Made by a program: the position numbers and the translations under genes. The notes below the pieces were generated by a model that made no database searches, had not been told where the DNA came from, and saw only the letters and a list, made by a program, of their open reading frames with translations. Below are positions 1 to 14,394 of a stretch of DNA of 64,000 bases, piece after piece. Source of the DNA: Lanius collurio (Eukaryota; Chordata; Aves; Passeriformes; Laniidae); the NCBI GenBank assembly GCA_020086605.1, contig JACBWW010000002.1, positions 31,593,287-31,657,286 on the forward strand, read 5' to 3'. Positions within the stretch are counted from its first letter, which is position 1. The number at the start of each line of letters is the position of its first letter.

Positions 1-2109
1 GCTCTTGAAATGGGCCTGAACATGACTTAGCCAATTTCATTGTCTATATATACTCCCAAAGACGTTCTAAGGGGTATTAGTATTTCTTAATCAAAATCAT
101 TCAAATCAACTGCCACAAATAAGAGAAAGTCTGAGGATACTTTCCATGAAAATGTGTTTTTCCTATTTCTGTAAAGTGCCTGAAAAGGATTTAACACTCC
201 TAAATCACCCTAAATCATTAACATCCTAAATCACTCCCATTCCCCCGGAGCACTAATAGCCTTTGCTTTCAGCCGGACCAAGTTTGTTGTTATTTTTCAG
301 TTTCTCCACCTCTTTTTTCCTGCTAAAAGACAAAGCTCAGAATACTGCATTGAATGATAGGAGAGTGACCAACCTTTGAGCAAGAAAGACCTACCTGAAA
401 TAAAAAAGCCTCAGAAATAAAATTCTGAAACAATTAAGTAGCTGACTTCATTATCTAATAGCTCTTTGCCCTCTTCCCTAGTTTACATTAAGAGAAAGAG
501 AATAACCAGTCATTGTTCTTGTTTTTATTTTTTTTTTTTCTATTTTTTTTAAATTTTTGTTTAATGTTAAAAGATAGTTTTGTTGGAATGTTGAACTCAG
601 TTTCATCCGTGGTTCTTTTATCTTCTCCAGATGGATTCATCTAACACATACTGACAGCCTGTAATTTTATGCAGCTAGTGATGGGTAATAAGCTTTAGGT
701 GTTTCTTGCATGAAATAAGATCTTTGTTTGAACTAGATGGTTGTGGCTGCAGGTAACAACCATGTGAAGGACAGGGCCATCATCTCTGAAACAATGTGTT
801 GGATAAAATAAAGTGGAGCTTCAATAGGACTGAAAACAGCCAGCATTATTTCTCCAATTTGTCACAAATTTAGTGTTCTGTGTACATTCTGGGTGCACAC
901 TACAGAATGGAGCTTTGAGAAAGAGAAGCATGAAATTCTACCCATCGATGTATCAGCGTTCAGTGCATCTCTGACTTCTTTGGACCTTCCATTGCACCTT
1001 CTATTGCCCTTTTCCCAGCTAGCACTTGCATATGCAACGAAGCAGTAATCACAACAAAAAGGAAATGCTATGAAGTTGAGCTAAAGGGCAGTATCTATGA
1101 TTAGTGAGGAGCTGCAAACATACTAAAATTTTTGAATTCTGTATTTAACCCATGCTTTACCATGATGGCAGCCAGCACACAGCCACCACAAGTGTAAGAA
1201 ATTCAGTTACTTAGATATATTATTTATTGCCTGAAAGTTTTGCTTGGCTTTCAGCCCAGGTGTCAGAGTGGTTTGATACAGACAATTTTTTCTTTTTTTT
1301 TTTTTTTTTCTTTTCGTGGTGCTACTCCTCAACTAGCATGTGGGTGGTGGGAACACTTCATTCAATACTTCCCTCTTCTGTATTGTATCACTGGGTTCTT
1401 TTCATTAGCAAATATTTTATCTGTTCTTTTTTTTTTGCACTCACTTTTCACAAAAGCTATTCACTTCATTGTAGCCTATGGACTGAGAAATAGTCCCTTG
1501 GTATAGCTGGGGGACATTTATAAATAATTTAATTAACACCTTGTCATTCTTGAGGAGAATCGCAGCAGACCATCCATAGCCCAAGCTAGGAACAGGAGAG
1601 CTGATCCTAAATTACCAGGTGATCTTGGAGTCCTTATCGTAGGACTAGGGGATGGTGTAGCCCTACACAGTGAGAGTAAGATAAGGTCTTGAAGATATTC
1701 TTCCATTCCCTTTATGCTGAACAGCTTATAATGTAGTCTACATCAGCTTGAATCATATCAGCTCCTCAGTGGGTATTTCCATGAATTTCAGTTATTTGGG
1801 ATAAGCGTGGATGAATAAGATCATAACCGGTCGACATGTAAGTTCTCCACTCCAAGCAGCTTTATTGCTGACATCTCATCATTTGTCATTGACAGGGGTG
1901 TATCACTAGCCAGTGGCATCATCTGACAGGTAGACTAATCCTAACATTTAATTAATTGTTATAAATTGTCATTTCATGCAGGAGCCTGTTCAGTGGATTC
2001 GTCCAAATGACATCTTTTGTTTAGACCTTGGAAAAATAAGGGGCTGTGGCAAGGTAGTCATTAAGGAAGAAAGTACAAAGAATCACGTTATTTAAAACTT
2101 ATAGGTGGG

Positions 2110-2166
2110 CAGGGAGAGAGAGCAGAGGGATAGAGAAAGAGAGAGAGAGTGAGAGAGCGAGAGAGT
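2110..2166. repeat. GA-rich microsatellite
   Basis: This is an imperfect (GA)n purine tract, with its purest run at about 2138-2165. Confidence 0.9.
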
Positions 2167-2843
2167 TAGCTTGAGGAGGATGAGTTAATTTGTTCCCCGG
2201 CTCCAAAGTAGATTTTGATTCCTGAAAGGCAGTACCACTCACTAGCTAACAAAGGAAATCTTGGCTGATAATATTTCTTGTATAGTAGGTACATATGCTG
2301 CTCCTCACTTGGGCAAAATCAAATACACATTCTTGTGCTTCTTGTTCCATGGTAATTTTAGACAGGGATAAGTATACATACATAGACAAACACAATAATA
2401 TATGTATATACCATGTACCTTTCTTTCCAAGAGATTGATAAAATATCTCAATCCACATGTTGTGGGGACTGTAGTTGTTTAACAACTGTTGGTAGACAAA
2501 TAAAGTCTGGCTGTGGTGCTTCTAGGGGGTTCTTTATAAGTATGCCAAAAAACACAGATGCATAATTTAAGATGCTTAATCACCTTGCTAAATGGGAACT
2601 CTGATGCTTGAAGAAGTTGGGGAGGCCTTTAAAAATTACTGACTGTACTATCCTGTGCTTCTGACCATATTAATTTAAGTTGCTTTCATGGTCCTCATCC
2701 AAACTCAAATCCTTTTATAGTGACTCATTAGAAGAAAAATTGTGTCTCATATCTTTTGCCGTGGGTGAGCATGGATGCTCTTTCAGGGAGGGATGTTCAT
2801 TTGATATAATCATCACATGTCTGAATATTTTTAAAGGGACATT

Positions 2844-2891
2844 AAGTTTTGGATACCTAAAGTTTTGGATGTCTGAAATTTTGGATGTCTG
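2844..2891. repeat. Three-copy ~16-bp tandem repeat next to the CR1
   Basis: Units are 2844-2858, 2859-2875 and 2876-2891, sharing AAGTTTTGGAT with variants. The last two units both end GGATGTCTG. Confidence 0.88.
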
Positions 2892-2922
2892 TCTTGAAAA
2901 GTAATAGGGGGAACTCATTTTC

Positions 2923-3735
2923 CATAAAATTCATAGAATCATTAAGGTTGGAAAAGATTTCCAAGATCATAGAGTCCAACACTTCACTGCACACCACCTT
3001 GTCAGCTAGATCAAAATACTGAGTTGCATGTCCAGTCATTTCTTGAACACCTTCAGGGATGCTGACTCCACATCTTCTCTGGGCAGCCCATTCCAGTGCT
3101 TGACAACCCTTAAATTGTCAAGAAATTCAGTTAAGAAATTTTTCCTGATCTCCTACCTGAACATCCCCTGGTGCAGCTTGAGGGTATGTCCTCTTGTCCC
3201 ATTGCTGGTTGCATGGGAGAAAAGGCTGATCTCCACCTGGCTGCAGCCTCCTTTCAGGGAGTTGTAGAGCCTGATAAGGTCCCCCCTGAGTCTTCTTTTC
3301 TCCGGCTAAAGACCCCCAGCTCCCTCAGCTGCTTCTTGTCTGACTTACTCTCTAGGCCTTCCATCATCTCTGTTGCCCTTCTCTGGACACGATCCAGCAC
3401 CTCAATGTCTTTCTTGTATTGAAGGGTCAGAAGTGAGCACAGCATTCGAGGTGTGGCCTCACCAGTGCTAAGTACACAGGGAAAATCACTGCCCTGGCTG
3501 TCCTGCGGGCCACACCGTTGCTGATAAAGGTAAGGATGCCATTGGCCCTTTTGGCCACCTGGACACACTGGCTTATGTTCAGTTTTTGTTGACCGGCACT
3601 CCCATATCCTTTTGTGTTGGGAAGATTTCCAGCCACTCTGCCCCCAGACTGTTATTGTGACTGAAGTGCAGGAGCCAGCACTTGGCTTTGCTGAATCTCA
3701 AAGGGTCTGAGCCAGCCTTTTGAAAATGAGCCTTC
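2923..3735 (-). mobile_element. CR1 LINE fragment, 5'-truncated and frameshifted
   Basis: CR1 is the dominant non-LTR retrotransposon of birds and reptiles. On the minus strand the RT C-terminal region is recognisable. One frame (3427-3636) has [20 protein letters not shown] followed by [14 protein letters not shown] second frame (3254-3568) continues with YKKDIEVLDRVQRRATEM and [12 protein letters not shown]. The match therefore switches frame near 3430, and again after the second block. The 3' end, at the lower coordinates, carries two degenerate copies of the CR1 terminal octamer ATTCTATG around 2923-2942 and the typical sequence around CCAAGATCATAGAGTCC. The 5' limit near 3735 is approximate. 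Most of ORF2 and all of ORF1 are missing, so this copy is dead. Confidence 0.93.
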
Positions 3736-6700
3736 TGAAAGGGCCTCATCTGGCTTTTTTACAGGAAAAAAACACAACTCCGCAGATATTTTTATAACCA
3801 CTAGTTACTTCAAGTCTATAATTAGAGAAACAATAAGTTGTTTTGGGCAATTGTCAGAGGCTCGAAATTAAAATGAAAGCTGATTACAGATATCATAGAT
3901 GTTGACACTGAGATTCCCATCACATTCTCTTTACTGGTGACTGCCACAGCTAGACTTACACAAATACGTTTGCAAGCCCATTTGCAATCTGTCTTTTGTC
4001 ACATGATTTCACGTATTAGACAGATTTACTGTGTTAGTGGCAGAAATGGCAGTGCTACTTAACAGTGGTCAAGGGCTTAAAACATCCATCATCCTAAAAA
4101 CCCTTCAGCTGCTATCTTGTACCAGGTTTCATGCCACTCCCTGTCACATCTGTGATAAGCAGGTAAAGCTCACTTCATAAGCTGTAAATTGATGTTTTTG
4201 TAAAGACCAGGAGAATGAAAGAGTAAAGACTTGCTTGTGTGGGGAAGTATTTGTGGGACATTGACGTCTAGGTATTGTGTTGTGACACAATAGGAGTCTC
4301 TGCTTGCCATTTGTAGTGAAAGACAAATGAACACTTACAAAGAACACTGGTGTGTCAGGATGCCTTGGGGATACATTTCCTTTTTCTAAAATAAGGCAGT
4401 GAGTGGTTTTACTCAGAGCTGCAATGCCTTGGATTGCATAGAATTGTTCTGGCTATCTCCACTCTTTCTGTGCTAGACGAGCTGTGGAGATAATGATTTA
4501 TAAGTTAAAATATGCTCTTATTAATAGATTTTCAACAAATTAACATAGGGGTCTAGCAGAGCCACACAGAATATTATTCGGTCCATGAGGAGCAATATAC
4601 TTCATAATTAGTTTCATTTACATGTGTTCAGTGGCCACTGCAAAAGTAATTCATTTTTATGCCTAGGTCCAGAAATCATTCTCAAATAATTATCTGTATA
4701 GATGTAACACTCATGAAAATGGAATAATATGCAGCCAAGAACCTAATAAATTATTCCATCCCCTGGAAGACATCAACACAAACAAGGAGATTGTAGAGGC
4801 TGATAGGTCATTGTGATTATTTTCTTCTTTGTAATTGAATATCCAGCCTACTCAGAGATTCAAGGAAATAAAGTATTTTAATTCTTGAAAACTAAAGCTA
4901 TTTCCTAAACCATTCCCATGCTGTCAGCAGAAAGGGATGTGTTGATGAAACTGGAGACTTTTGTGCCCCATGTGGTGATCAGAACTCTGCAGACCTACCA
5001 CTGGTTTAATCAAGTTACCCATGAGAAGAGACAGGAAACAAAAATTAGAGTTAAAAAAGCCTGTAGAGAAATTAAATTCATTATAATATTGCAATAAAGC
5101 TACAGAAAGTTTATTTTTTTTTCTCTCACACACTTGATTTGCCTCTCTTCTACAGCCTTCCTCCTTCAAAAAGCGCCTGGGTGGAAAAATGCTTCATTGG
5201 CCCATGGATCCTTGGCTGTGTTTGTCCTTTGGATCCCAGAAAGAATGGAGGAATTTCTGTGACCTGCTGAAGTCACTGAATGTATCCTGCCACAGTACAG
5301 GATTAGCCCTCTGAGGACAGACATTGTCATTCCTTGCTTTACAGTCTGAAACACAAAATGACCACTTCTCAGATGCCATTTAAACATTATTGAATTAAAT
5401 GAGAAAAGCACAACAATAAACCAGAGCCAGTTACTTTTATTCATTTATTTTCTTACTATGGCAGTGAATCAAGACTTCCATCATTTGCATATCATAAGAA
5501 GTCTTTTTCTGAAGCGGGAACCACTGGCATTGATTTCCTGGCATTTTTTTTCTGTTAAAGCACAAACCTTCTGAATTACTACTTCCAGGACTGAGCCTGA
5601 GTGACAAGACACATGTTCTGTTCTTGTAAAGATAGAATCCAGACAAATCCAGACAGAGATTTCAAAAGTCAACCTTCCCTCAAAATACTTTAAGTAGGAT
5701 TTGATGCACATTTTAAAGTATTTTTCAGTAGTCTGTGCACTCTAAAAAGAAAATACATTCTAAAAATTGCTATCAGGGTGTAACTGGAGAAAATTGGTCA
5801 AATGGTAAAAAGAATAGCTGAAAGCTCAGGACTCCCAATTTGTATATGAAATGGCAGAGGGAAGAGGTCATTGGACAAAAAATTTGGAGTATGACTCATG
5901 ATATACATGAAGACAAAGAGAAGATAATTAATGGGAATGAGAAACTAAAATGAAAATGTTGAAAAGTCTCAAGTGAACATATATCCAGCCCAGAATCTTG
6001 AAAGAACTGGCAAATGGAATCTTCATTCTGAATGGAAAAATTTCGTCTGTATTTGAAGTTTGCAATGGCATGAAACTGGAAAGAGGAAAATGCAATACCT
6101 TTGTGTAGAAAGAGAAGTGTAATGGAATATAAGAAATCCATGGATCAAACCTTGGAAATATGTTAAGAGTTCGTGAGAAATTAGGAATTGGAGAGACTGA
6201 TGAATAGGATATTACAGAGGCTTATGACAAGATAATCTGATTTCTTTCTGTGTTTTTGTTTGTTTGGCTGGTTTTTGTTTGATTGTTTTTTTGTTGTTGT
6301 TATTTTTTTTTTTCCTATAAAAAGGAAGTGCATCTGATCTTATCTAGCCAGAACTGTGTGATTTCAGTTATTAATCTGTGTGAAGAATTGAGGAATTACT
6401 AGCTCTGTGTAGGAAGATGTAGATTAGCAAAACCATGACATAGTTAAGAAGGAGGTTAAAGTCAGACCAAAAAAAAAAAAAAAAGAAAAGAGAGATGTTA
6501 GAAGAAGAATTTTTGGGCTTTAAAAACAATTAGTGGTGGATTTTCTGAAAAATTGATGTTAGGAGCAATATGGTATGCTGTTATTCTGAATGATCCTGAT
6601 CCTGGAACAGAATAAGAGGAGCTGATGACACAAACACAAGAGACAGCAGTTATAGAAATCATCTTAGGAATATTACCCATGAAGAACAAAATGTCAGAAG

Positions 6701-9700
6701 AGTCAGGGTAACACAAAAAGGGCAAAATGAGCTACTGTTTAACACCAGGGATAATTGAAAATAATTTCTGCAGTGCCCTGGGATCTTACTGTCCAAAGGA
6801 GAAAGAGAAGACAAATTATTTGTGTATATCTCTCAGTCCCCAAATGACTGTGAGCCACTGATATGATGCCATCATCGAAAAGCCAAATGTTCTCTTTGGA
6901 TATATCAGGAGACATGGGAGTGTTAATATCATAGTCATGGGGAGGTGTTGTTTGGAACACTGTGAGTCTCACCACCTGCAAGAAAGACAAATTCAGATGA
7001 GAGCAAAGGAAATGGAAGACTGCTAAAATGATTAAGAAAGTGGATATCTACTTGTGAAAGAAGAGAGTGTAGGCTGCCCAACCAAACAAAATACAAGCTG
7101 AGAAGTCAGATGATTGATACCAGGAATAAAATAGAAGAATAAACACCACAGAAGGAAGAGAGATATTTAAACTACAGGACACTGTTTACAAAAGGATAAA
7201 ATGGATTTTCATTTCCCATGATTAAATATATGCCAGATGTGGGAAACTTTCGAATTATGCCAGTAATAATATTTTACAACACTGAAAATACTGTAAAGCC
7301 ATAGTCAAGAATGATTAAATCAACCTGAAGTAGGTGCAGAAAGGAACTCCTAGATGAATAGTGGAATGTTTAATTTATTGCTCAAGACACACTAGAAGAA
7401 AACTTGTCTTACCTAGCCCAGAAAAATAAAGATGGAGAGGAAATATTGCTGAAATTTGCTAAGGGAATAAAGATCAGGGAAGAAGAAGAGTTGTTTTAAG
7501 CTAAAAGGAAAAATTGTATGAAAATAAATAGATACGAACTATGAATAACTTAAATCTTCAAATGAGAAAAGAATTCCTAAAAATTGGAGTAGCAGTGACA
7601 AAAACAGCAAAATGAGTGAATTTATTACTGAAATATAATGAGATTATTGGGGGACAAAAAATTAATACTGTTTGGTAGTTATAAGAGATTGCTGTTTCTA
7701 ATAGCGTGAAGTCAGTGGCTTAGGTGATCTGAATGGACAACTTAGATCAATAAATTTTCAATATGTTCAGACACAAAGGTCAAAAGGAAGAAAGTGGCAT
7801 CCATTTGATATGCTTCTATTTTGCATTTCCTTGATCTTCACTTGCTCTAAGTTCCTCTTTTAATTTTATTCCTTATGCAGTCAGTAAAGAATCAGAATTC
7901 CCTTGGCTCAGTTGCAGAGCAGGTAATGGTTTTGTACACAGGGCAGGTATGTAGGTCTTACACAAACTTCACAGCCCTATCACATCTATCAGAAACTACA
8001 TTGAAGGTCCAAAGCCCATGTCTTTCCTTACTTTTCTAAGTAATAAATAATAGGTGACTTCTAATGCTTTCTCTGTATCATCTACTTTGGATATAAAAAA
8101 GGGTTAGAATAGGGGGAGAAAGGAGGGTAAGTGAAGAAACCAGCTTATCTTTTGCAACTTCTTGCTCTTCCAATGATTTATGACACAAAATGATGAAACA
8201 AATTTAACAGATTCTTAGTTTTTGATGTTGGCACAATATCCACATTCTAACAATAAACTTTTAAAAGTTCAGAAATAATTATGAATATCTCTTTTACATA
8301 ATTTTCATATTTGCATGGCAGGAACTTTTCATATCAAGTCTAAGCCAGCAGAGTTCAATGTTGATATTGGATAAATGTACAGAAGCAGAGTGTTACCATT
8401 AATTTGTTGTATCTCTCTGCAATTATCCCCAAGGACATCTTTTTCTGAGATTTCCAGGCCTTTGTGTGTAAACTTAAAGTAATAATAGAAATTTTTCTTC
8501 TGGTGTTTGAGCACTTTATCTTTGAGAAACCCAGAACAACACATTAAAAATACGTGTGAAGAGAAAGAAACAAAAGTTTTCAATACCTTAAAATTAAATG
8601 TTTTGATGTCATACTGGGTTTTCAGACAGAGTTTCATGCAGATCTTGTTCTTGGCACTGATTTTCTCTCTATAGGCACAGTGGACATGATGATAAATATA
8701 TCTTTCAGTTGCTTCCAACTGCTATACTTTATTTACCTTAAGAAGCAAGGAAAAAAGGCTGCCTCATGAAAACACAGGCTATAACTCTGTTATTGCCAGC
8801 TGCTGGATGTGTAGAAAGAGACTTAAAGAGAAATCAAATTATTGTGTCAGTGGCAGGATGATTCACTGGGATCCAACATTTTTTAAAGGTCAAGAACCAG
8901 CCTGATTTATTTGCCTTTTCTTGAGTGATACAACAGAGTGAACAAACTGAATAGAAAACCATTGCTCTAATTGCTGTGTGGGGACACATAGTTCATTGGG
9001 ACCAAACTTTGGGCATATTTCTTTCTTTGGTTGACCTTTTCCTATGTCTTTTTCTTTCTCCCCTCTGGTTTATTCTTCAATCATGGTAGCAAATTATAAT
9101 TATCCCATTCAGGTCACTTGCTTTTTTCTGCTGTGAGTTCTCAAAAATTTCTATTGTTCTTTAGCTTTTTTTTTTGTTTGTTTTGTTTGTTTTTGTTTTT
9201 TGTTTCAACAGGAATTTTGATTACTTTGCTAGTTCTTAGTTATATATGGGAGCATGGTCCAAGAGATAGATTTCACTCTGAAAACCCCACAAACCCAAGG
9301 AATCCTTTTATCTATTACCAAATTCAGTCATTTCTGAAATGTCATGTATTGTTCAGACATGCTTGGTGGTCTTCCTCTCCCTATGGGAAGGAATGAAAGA
9401 AAAGTATCCATCCTACCTTCTGCTGAAGGTTTATATAAAATTGCTTTTTCTTCTGTTTTAAAATTCAACAGTGTTTCTTGTTTTGTTTTTCTTTTCACAA
9501 ACTTGAATCAATTTTCATGCTACTTTTTGTCCTTTTTAGATTATTTCAGGGTGTTTCTTTCAAAACTCAAGTTTAACATATCCATATCCTATTAGTCAGG
9601 TGTACCCTGAACAAGAGCTGTCTCACTCCAGACTTTAATTGGGACTTTCTCATAAGAAAGCCTAGTGAATTCTGTCAAATTCACTACAGTCTATAGGTTT

Positions 9701-12700
9701 GCAATAGAAATAAAATACACAAATTAGGATTTATGATGCAGTGTCCTGCAAAATTGCTCCTAACCTTTTCTTGCAGGAAATAAATGAGACTGGAGTGAAA
9801 CAAAAATGGAATTCATCACTTGATTAAAACCTTTCACAGCTCATGTGTCCTGAATGGTTTTATGAATTACTGCCATTGGGACTGAAGTTTGGAGGAGGGA
9901 TTAATCAACGGTTAAAAATAAACAGTGAAGAAAATAAAGGGGAATCAATGGTAAATATAATGCTTACAAAAAAAAAAAAAATCAAGTTATCATCGCATTT
10001 AGAGACAGTTGTGTTTAGGAAAAAATTCTACTCTGTGGCTCAAAATTTCCCCACTTCTACATTCTGGGAGACTTTGGTCTGGCACCTTCACATGTGTTGT
10101 CTTTGTTCATGCTACTTTACTGAGATATCAAATCTTCAGAGAGAAGACTGGATGTTTTCCCAATGTGCAATTCGTACCTATTACCAGGATGCCTAGTTAG
10201 GAATTAAAGAAAGGAAGAGATTGAAAAATATATACTAGGTCACAGAAAAAAAATTTAGTGAGATCAGAGTCAGGATTCTGAGCCCATGGAGCTCAATCCT
10301 GTCCTGCAAGTGTGACACTATTTCTTGCTCTATGCTTCCCAGTGCTAAAAAATTGTAGGAAATGCAAAAAAATATTTAAAATGAGATTTGTGAAACAAAC
10401 CAGAAACTTAAGGCCACTATGCCTAAATCCTACAGATTGGCCTTGATTTGTATGTGTTGATGTTTTCTTTCTTCTGATGCAGAGCAATTTTTTGCAGAGC
10501 AGGTACATTTTATCCCTTTCATGTTTACCAACTTTATGTATAATATCATTTACATTACAAAGATTTCTTTTTTCATTCCCAAAATCTTTCACCTGTCATG
10601 AAATGCTATTTAGCTTCCACACCAAAGAGATGCTTTCATCTGTTGACACATTTCTGAGTAAGGCACCACCATCATCAGGTACTGATTGTTAGCCAACTTT
10701 GATATGATTTTGGCTATAAGCATATGGTACCTAACAAGCCATTACTTTTTTTTAATGTGAGATCTAAGCCATGTTTTGAACCTCGTTAGTGTCCGGTGAC
10801 TCATATCTTTTTATCCAGTGCTACACAAACCCTTTGCTACTCATTTAAAAGTGAGCAGCAATTAGATTACTTCTTTATGTTTAGATACTGTCTTAAATCT
10901 TCAGGTTTAAGTGAATTAACACTTGATAATGGGAATAGGCTTCAGTTTTCTTTTTGCAACGTACTGGGTTTTCCTCAAAGTGTACTTAGAGAACCAACAT
11001 TTCTGAAAAGATGGTTACTAAGGATTATTATTTACAATGTACTTTATTTCTAATAATGATCCTCAGCTAGGAGATTCTCTCCAGAAGCCATGACCATAGT
11101 TAAATAGCAAAATACAATAAAGATGAAAACTTCTTTAATTATTTTTTAATAGGGCTTTGGTTGGATTACAGAATGTCACTGAAATAATAACATGAAATAA
11201 AAGATTTGTTTTTCTCTGTGATTTTCCAAAGCCAATGATCTGTAACTGCCTGTTAGCTGTTACACAGTTGTGTCTCTAGGTATGCATTTAATACTTTTAA
11301 TATGCCCTTGATTATATGAAAGCTTGATTATTCCAACATCTTTCAGGTTCTGCATTATAATCAAGGCTGTGTTAGAAGGAGCTGATCTAATCCCAGCTGA
11401 TGTCAAAGCCAAACTCAGCACTAAATACGGAAGGCAATATTGTAGGTCTTCTTCTGAGTCAGTGTTTCCTGAAGGGGAGCTGTGCAGCTCCAAATTGGAC
11501 AGCAGTAGGCCTCTGTCACAGTTATCCTCTGATATTTTCCATTATGTTGTAAAGAGGAATTTCCTCACCTTTTTGGTTGCAATGACCTATTTGGAAAATT
11601 TATTTCTAACTGGCCTCATGATAGAAACAATCTGTTGAAGCTTCCCCTTAGCTCATTCCCATTGTTTAACCTCTCAAAAATGACATTGTGTCCTTGTGTT
11701 TCTCTTACCATGTGGTCTGCAGGACAGAATCACAGGAGTTAGCACAGGTACTCAGACTCAATGCCACTGATAACCTGAGATATTCCTTAAAAATTCTCTT
11801 CATAGGGAAATTTATCAGTCAGCAAATACTAGAGAAATAAATAATTAGACAGTGGATGAATAAATAAATAGGCAAACAGTAAGAAAGATCTATTATGCCA
11901 CCCTTAATTCCCTAGCAATGCAAAATAGCTTTTATTTAAGATTCTTGCTACTGTTCCTGCCATTATTAATTTAAAGTGCCAAGCAAAAGAATCTGGATGA
12001 CAGTAGTCATCAAGTACTATGTGTTACCACCAACAGTTACAAAAATTCTCTTTTCCTTCCTATCCTACAAAGTCTAAATGATCATGGTTTTTTTTTTTCC
12101 TGTTGTATCTGTCCAGCGCTTGATTCAGTTGTATTTTTATTGGGTGCAATAACAGTGACCTGAACAGACATGTGGAGAACTTGGGATGAGGATAGGATGA
12201 TGTTTTCATAATACAAATATAGATCAGAGAATTTTGCTTAGAATTTGATTATCATTTTTCACTCATCTCATGCACATCTGCAGAATAAATGTCTGAGATA
12301 ACATCTCAGCCAGGCTCCTTTTGTGGGCAATGAGAGAACATCAGTTTTCTTACCTAGGAGTGACTATTTCTCCCTATTTGTTATAAAGCTGGACTACAAG
12401 AGCAATCAGTGAAATGGTCACACTCTAGATATCTCATAGTCAGATGTGAGAGAAATTCCATCCTCATATGTTCCTACTTTCAGCAGGACTTCAAGGAAAG
12501 CTCAGTTTCACTAAATCTGGATGGAAAACAAGGGTTATAGTACCTAATCTAATACTGGCAAGCACTAAAATGTCTTATTCCTGATTCTTTGCTTTTCAAA
12601 TCTGATTTTGTAGTCAAGAACCTGTGGCAGGATCCTATATCCTCTTCCTCTATAATAAAGGCTTTCAGTCAGTCATTAGTGTCCCAAGTGATTTTGGAGT

Positions 12701-14394
12701 GTCAACTATTCCAGTCTCTTCCTTTAAAACAGGCATAATACTTTCCTTTTGTTGTACTGCTGTTGGGTAAAGACCATCCATCAGTGTGAGGCACCAAACT
12801 GTGAAGGAGATGTTATTAGCTCTATTCCACGTGTTGTGCTGCAGCATGGTCTTGGAGACAATTTCTAATCACATCTGCAACAAATTGATTTGAGCTGTAA
12901 GCATTTTGGAGTATTTCATATTGTAAATGGAAATTCTCCTATAGTGCCAAGCTCTACAAGCTAGTTGCATAAAAAATTCTATTTGAAGTGGGGATTTTTC
13001 CTCAAATAATGCGAATCTGACATTGCTTCTGATTACTTCTCATCAAAGGCTCATCTTTATCTGAAGCCTCTGCTCCAGTTCCTTATTTTCTCCCCTTCTT
13101 CCTCTGTCTCTGCATACATTTTAAAGTCTAATTTAGGTTTCCAATACCATACTAAATGTTATCTGTTCCTTTAGATCCTTATTTAACTGTTCTTGTCTTA
13201 ATTTCATCTCTTGCAATTGTAACTCATTATTCAGGTTATTTCTCACAAGATTGATTTGAGTATCAGGGGATCATTTACTTTTCCATTATAACAGCCACTT
13301 CAGGTTATAAATTCTGACTGTAAGGAGAAAATGTGCTTATCAGTTTTGTCAGCATTTGTGTGAAACAGGGCTGGGCTTGTGCTGCAGAGACTTTCATGAC
13401 TGATGCAATTTCTAGGTTTGTATTTTCTGTGGCTAATCCTGCTGTTGCACTTCCTGCATGTTGAAGAGCAGACTAAAACACTTGATCTTTGTTGCCATTT
13501 TTCTGATGTGAACTGAGTATGTGCCTGAAGTGAGAGGATCTTTTGATCTCATGCCTGTGTTGAGAGCTGCATCTTGGGGGAGCAGATGTTTCAGGTGATA
13601 ACTAGCTATGGCTTATGCTGCTGTTGTTGGAAGCAATTATGGCTTAATTTTCTGTGTGTTGCATCTTTGAATTTCCAAGTGTTTGCTGGAGGCTGCTGCC
13701 ATTTTGTGTTCATTTCAGGCAACATATGTTGCAGAAGGTCCTCTGCTCTCCACCATGGGGGCCTTTTTCTTCCTTTTTGTTTGGCTTTTCCTTCATACGA
13801 ATTAAATTTTTGATGGAATGAAGTAGGAACTGATCTTTGGGCATGTAATGAGAATGTCTATGGAGACTCCCAAGCTGTGTTTCTGGCTTGAAACAATCTA
13901 GATTCATAGGAATCAGTAGAAAACACTAAAGCTCCTTCCCAATTTGGAGGTACAAACTTAGAATATTATGTTCTAAATTGCTTCCCAGCCCTTAATATGT
14001 CTTACCAGTTATTTTAGGAATCTCTTAAAACAATGCAGTGAGTACTCTTTGCCTGATACTCAGTCTTCCTGGTCAGGCATTTTTCCAAACATTAGCAGAA
14101 ACAGGATGCGGGGGTTTAGTTTGATATCAGCTGGATTTCAGGGGAGAGCCCCCAAATAAAAGAATGGAGGCAGCTTTGACTCCACAATTTCTGTCATTGT
14201 AGCTGTTATATGGTTGCCGCCTCTTGGCTGAATTCAGGATGATTTCATTAATTTTCATTACCAAGGAAACACAGACTTTGGCCAAGCCTCTACCAGATGT
14301 CATTGACTTGTCAGTTTTGTGGCAGCACTGAGATATTCACCTATCTGAGTTGCTTAAAGTCAGGGTCTTCCTCATTATAAAAGTCCTCCACTCA
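3736..14394. other. Gene-poor AT-rich flank
   Basis: I see no supported gene, RNA or mobile element in this 10.6 kb. It has T/G-rich runs (about 6240-6315, 9162-9206), poly(A) runs (about 6469-6485, 9967-9981) and an AG-rich stretch (about 5880-6180). The longest open frame, 129 residues at 8329-8718 minus, has no recognisable domain and typical AT-rich chance composition. Confidence 0.7.

Larger units (their letters stand above)
1..2922. other. Noncoding flank with simple repeats
   Basis: No gene or mobile element was recognised. Visible items are a short CCTAAATCA triplication (about 197-238), poly(T) tracts (about 529-560 and 1287-1314), a GA-rich tract (2110-2166) and a three-unit tandem repeat (2844-2891). 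The overlapping 88-residue frames at 1227-1506 arise from the poly(T) tract. Confidence 0.75.

Noticed and set aside
1227..1506. Overlapping 88-residue frames with Phe runs
   Set aside because: Translation of a poly(T) tract.
8329..8718. 129-residue minus-strand frame
   Set aside because: Lys/Phe/Tyr-rich composition expected from AT-rich DNA, with no known motif.
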